From positions 1-8,215 of the forward strand of contig JBLIOI010000171.1 in assembly GCA_047639675.1 (NCBI GenBank): 8,215 nucleotides of DNA, written 5' to 3'. Under the pieces are notes generated by a model. The model was given only the letters and a program-made list of their open reading frames with translations, did no database searches and had not been told where the DNA came from. The stretch comes from JABACD01 sp047639675 (GTDB lineage Bacteria > Planctomycetota > UBA1135 > GCA-002686595). How positions within the stretch are numbered: the stretch's first letter is position 1; each line of letters opens with the position of its first letter. Below, piece after piece: positions 6,598 to 8,215 of this stretch. The position numbers and the translations under genes are program-made.

Positions 6598-6615
6598 TCT
6601 CGCGAGACGATCGTC
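6598..6615. promoter_or_regulatory. Overlapping palindromes in the divergent promoter region
   Basis: Two 10-bp perfect palindromes overlap by two bases: TCTCGCGAGA (6598-6607) and GACGATCGTC (6606-6615). They lie about midway in the 188-bp space between the divergent Omp85-like gene and the exported SH3-like gene, where a regulator could control both. No promoter hexamers can be assigned with confidence, and binding is an inference from position and symmetry only. Confidence 0.35.
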
Positions 6616-6715
6616 GACTAACCTATCCAGTACAGGATTCGGGGAGTTCCGCCCGAAACTGGGCGAGCAGAAGCGCTGGGCTTCTCGCTTGCCTGCCAAC
6701 GGACTCGGGGAACAT

Positions 6716-6722
6716 AAGGAGG
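6716..6722 (+). promoter_or_regulatory. Shine-Dalgarno site fixing a GTG start
   Basis: AAGGAGG, a near-perfect anti-16S match, lies nine bases before GTG 6732. It decides that this rare start codon is real rather than an internal ATG. Confidence 0.88.
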
Positions 6723-6731
6723 ACTGAATAA

Positions 6732-7034
6732 GTGAAGAATCTATCTTCGATGGCTTTGGGCGCGATTTTGGCTCTGAGTGGTACTTGGCTGCTCTCTGCG
6801 ATGGAACCGGCGCCGAGCGGACTACAGGCTGGCGGGCTGGTTGCGGGCAGCAAGGTGTTCGGCTTCAACTTGTTGAAAGGTGAGGGCAGCGGGATCAAGG
6901 GCCTAACTGACGCGAGTCCAGTTGCGGTTCGGGAACGCTCGGGGCGCTGGGCTCTGATTGAGTTTCCCTCGTTGACGACGGGCCCGGTTTGGGTGAACAC
7001 CGACCTTGTGATTTCTTACCGGTCGAATCCCTAG
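6732..7034 (+). CDS. Small exported protein, SH3-like C-terminal half
   Basis: A 100-residue protein with an N-terminal signal peptide or anchor (MKNLSSMALGAILALSGTWLLSA, residues 1-23) and a small mature part. Residues 62-97 (SPVAVRERSGRWALIEFP, then GPVWVNTDLVISYRS) have the rhythm of a bacterial SH3-like fold: a 'VRE..GRW..I' strand pair followed by 'G.VWV...LV'. This is a resemblance, not a firm family match; no catalytic residues are apparent, and a periplasmic binding or adaptor role would be a guess. No Cys follows the hydrophobic segment, so it is not a lipoprotein. Translation starts at GTG with a strong Shine-Dalgarno site. It is divergent from the Omp85-like gene and 125 bp upstream of the next plus-strand lipoprotein gene, with no convincing terminator between, so read-through is possible. 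Confidence 0.78.
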   Translation: MKNLSSMALGAILALSGTWLLSAMEPAPSGLQAGGLVAGSKVFGFNLLKGEGSGIKGLTDASPVAVRERSGRWALIEFPSLTTGPVWVNTDLVISYRSNP

Positions 7035-7120
7035 AAGCCGCGGTGACACGGTTAGGACCTGAATCGTAGGACAGGGCCGCGCTAGATGTGATTCAGAGCA
7101 TCTGTTAGCTTTATCGCACA

Positions 7121-7142
7121 TCGATCCCCGATCGGGGATCGA
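7121..7142. promoter_or_regulatory. Perfect 22-bp palindrome, candidate operator
   Basis: The half-site TCGATCCCCGA (7121-7131) is followed immediately by its exact reverse complement (7132-7142), giving full dyad symmetry without a spacer. It lies 17 bp before the start codon at 7160, where a bound dimeric repressor would block initiation. As RNA it could form a nine-pair hairpin with a GATC loop, but no T tract follows (CCTTAAGACG), so a terminator is less likely than an operator. The regulator is unknown. Confidence 0.55.
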
Positions 7143-7159
7143 CCTTAAGACGTCAGTGG

Positions 7160-7642
7160 ATGAGAATAATGATCATGAACCGAGCTCGATTGATACCCGC
7201 CCTCTTACTTGCCCTGGTGGGCAGCGTTCTCGGTGGTTGCAGTTCCACTTCCTATCAGCTCGTGCCGCCGCCCGTGGACGAACAAGAGGCTCCCGCTGAA
7301 GATCAGTGCCGGGTCTATATCGTCCGCGCCAGCAATGGATGGGGCAAGATTCGCGAGGTGGAGATAATCGATCGTGACACGAAGATCGGTAGCCTCGGCA
7401 CCAATAGCTACCTCTGCTGGGACCGCGAGCCTGGTCGCCACTCGATGCAGATTCTCTTTCACGGGTCCGTGCTGACGGATGGCGTGATGGAGGGGATCTT
7501 GTGGTTCGAGGGCGAGGCTGCGGGCACCTACTACTATGAGGTCAATTTGCGCCAGAGCGATCGCAAGCCGGAGGCCAAACTGCTCAAGCCGGAAGAAGGT
7601 CGGGCAATGGTGGCTGAGCGCAGCGCCGCAGAACCGCGCTAA
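7160..7642 (+). CDS. DUF2846-like lipoprotein
   Basis: A 160-residue lipoprotein with signal peptide MIMNRARLIPALLLALVGSV and lipobox L-G-G-C (Cys27 counted from the ATG at 7160). After a short Pro/Glu linker, residues 49-152 follow the DUF2846 plan: CRVYIVRASNGWGKIREVEI opening strands, a 'D....IGSLGTNSYLCW' hairpin (71-87), the turn EPGRHSM (90-96), then AGTYYYEVNL (121-130) and a final LKPEEGRAMV (142-151). DUF2846 proteins are envelope proteins without a known reaction. Two extra cysteines (50 and 86) could form a disulfide in the mature protein. ATG codons at 7160, 7169 and 7175 are all in frame; none has a clear Shine-Dalgarno site, and 7175 would give the most typical signal peptide. 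The palindrome just upstream may control it. The following gene starts 39 bp downstream and may be co-transcribed. Confidence 0.82.
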   Translation: MRIMIMNRARLIPALLLALVGSVLGGCSSTSYQLVPPPVDEQEAPAEDQCRVYIVRASNGWGKIREVEIIDRDTKIGSLGTNSYLCWDREPGRHSMQILFHGSVLTDGVMEGILWFEGEAAGTYYYEVNLRQSDRKPEAKLLKPEEGRAMVAERSAAEPR

Positions 7643-7681
7643 CTCATGGGCTAGGCGTCCAAGACCTGATATTGTCTGCGC

Positions 7682-8215
7682 ATGCAAAAATTAGTCGCGC
7701 TGTCGCTTTTGGTGTTTCTCCCCGCCTGCCTGAACACGGGGCCAGGGGGGCGTAGCTCCAACCAGGACACCTTCGAGGAGGTCTACGGTTCGGATCCGCT
7801 CAAGGCACCGGCCAAGGATCACGGCTTGAGAAAAGGCCAAGTCTTGATTCAGGGAATGCTCGGAGCAACGATGCTCGATGAGGTTCAACGTACGGGCGGA
7901 ACCAATCCTGCAGATGGGGACAGCACCGATGGCTTGAGCCAGATGCCTCTTATTGGAGGTAACTGGCAGATGGTTATGGGAGGCGACCGGCTCGATTGGG
8001 GTGTCGAAGTTGGCGGTTCCCTCGGGTGGCGCAGTTCCCAGACTTATGTGAATGTCGGCAGCTCTGGGTTGGTGGTAGCCATGGATGTTGACATGTTCAT
8101 GCTCGACCTTTCGGGTGGACCGTTTGCCAGCATTAATTTGGGAGAGAAGCTCCGTGCCTATGGGGCAATCGGACCGCTCATGCAGTTCGTTAACTACGAA
8201 CATGAAAGCAAAGAC
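7682..8215 (+). CDS. Lipoprotein with probable outer-membrane beta-barrel, truncated by the window end
   Basis: An open plus-strand frame of 178 codons runs from ATG 7682 to the last base with no stop, so the 3' end is missing. It begins with a lipoprotein signal MQKLVALSLLVFLPAC (Cys16, lipobox L-P-A-C) and a polar linker to about residue 50. From KGQVLIQGMLGAT on, the sequence alternates polar and hydrophobic residues with Gly and aromatic residues: WQMVMGGDRLDWGVEVGGSL, MFMLDLSGGPFASINLG and LRAYGAIGPLMQFVNY. That pattern is typical of antiparallel strands of an outer-membrane barrel of the porin/OmpA-like porin-fold group. I do not recognise a specific family. No Shine-Dalgarno site precedes the ATG; TATTGT at 7670-7675, close to the start, raises the possibility of a leaderless transcript, though translation coupled to the gene ending at 7642 is equally possible. 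Confidence 0.75.
   Translation, partial: MQKLVALSLLVFLPACLNTGPGGRSSNQDTFEEVYGSDPLKAPAKDHGLRKGQVLIQGMLGATMLDEVQRTGGTNPADGDSTDGLSQMPLIGGNWQMVMGGDRLDWGVEVGGSLGWRSSQTYVNVGSSGLVVAMDVDMFMLDLSGGPFASINLGEKLRAYGAIGPLMQFVNYEHESKD

Noticed and set aside
7084..7115. Weak stem-loop AGATG/CATCT followed by CTTTAT as a terminator of the SH3-like gene
   Set aside because: The stem is only five pairs with a ten-base loop and the T tract is three bases, too weak to call.
7205..7687. A 160-codon minus-strand frame opposite the DUF2846-like lipoprotein
   Set aside because: It mirrors the plus-strand gene codon structure and shows no recognisable motif; the plus strand has a lipobox and family pattern.
7691..8203. 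A 170-codon open frame on the minus strand opposite the last gene
   Set aside because: The plus strand has a lipobox signal peptide and a barrel-like pattern over the same stretch, whereas the minus-strand translation has no signal, domain or ribosome-binding site. It is a shadow of the plus-strand gene.
1..8215. CRISPR array, tRNA, rRNA, insertion sequence or toxin-antitoxin pair
   Set aside because: I saw no regularly spaced direct repeats, no tRNA cloverleaf or CCA end, no transposase motif and no small overlapping gene pair of toxin-antitoxin type.

Overview
The window looks like a chromosomal segment from a Gram-negative (diderm) bacterium of moderately high GC. It carries outer-membrane beta-barrel proteins, several lipobox signal peptides, a very large MscK-like mechanosensitive channel with a periplasmic coiled-coil arm, and a bacterial group II intron remnant. 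Lineage cannot be fixed from sequence alone. The many small lipoproteins (DUF4136-like, DUF2846-like) and the scarcity of Shine-Dalgarno sites at some starts would fit Myxococcota, Planctomycetota or related groups, but that is inference.

Layout. Positions 1-392 (+) are the 3' end of a group II intron: the C-terminus of its reverse transcriptase/maturase, then RNA domains V and VI, with a predicted 3' splice boundary after 392. A CGA-to-TGA-like nonsense codon at 7-9 suggests the maturase is dead. A strong hairpin terminator (445-483) then closes the minus-strand DUF4136 lipoprotein gene (506-1045). From 1046 to 2056 no intact gene is visible, but two decayed lipoprotein genes lie tail to tail: a plus-strand 'VPAGT...' family remnant (1418-1682) and a minus-strand short lipoprotein broken by a frameshift (1663-1912).

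The centre is a 1072-residue MscS-superfamily channel of the MscK/KefA type (2057-5275, +). It meets a convergent gene (5272-6543, -) for a lipidated, POTRA-less Omp85-type beta-barrel; the two stop codons share the palindrome CTAG. A 188-bp divergent region with overlapping palindromes separates that gene from a plus-strand series: a 100-residue exported SH3-like protein (6732-7034), a DUF2846-like lipoprotein (7160-7642) preceded by a perfect 22-bp palindrome, and the start of a lipoprotein with a probable beta-barrel that runs off the window (7682-8215).

How it fits together. Every intact gene encodes an envelope protein: one inner-membrane channel with a periplasmic arm, two probable outer-membrane barrels with lipobox signals, two small lipoproteins and one small exported protein. 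This is consistent with an envelope-maintenance or osmotic-stress neighbourhood, but strand changes rule out a single operon and no dedicated pathway can be read from it. I do not see a convincing new multi-gene system. The most unusual items are the lipidated POTRA-less Omp85 barrel, the CTAG stop-codon overlap, the 22-bp palindrome, and the hidden frameshifted lipoprotein relics.
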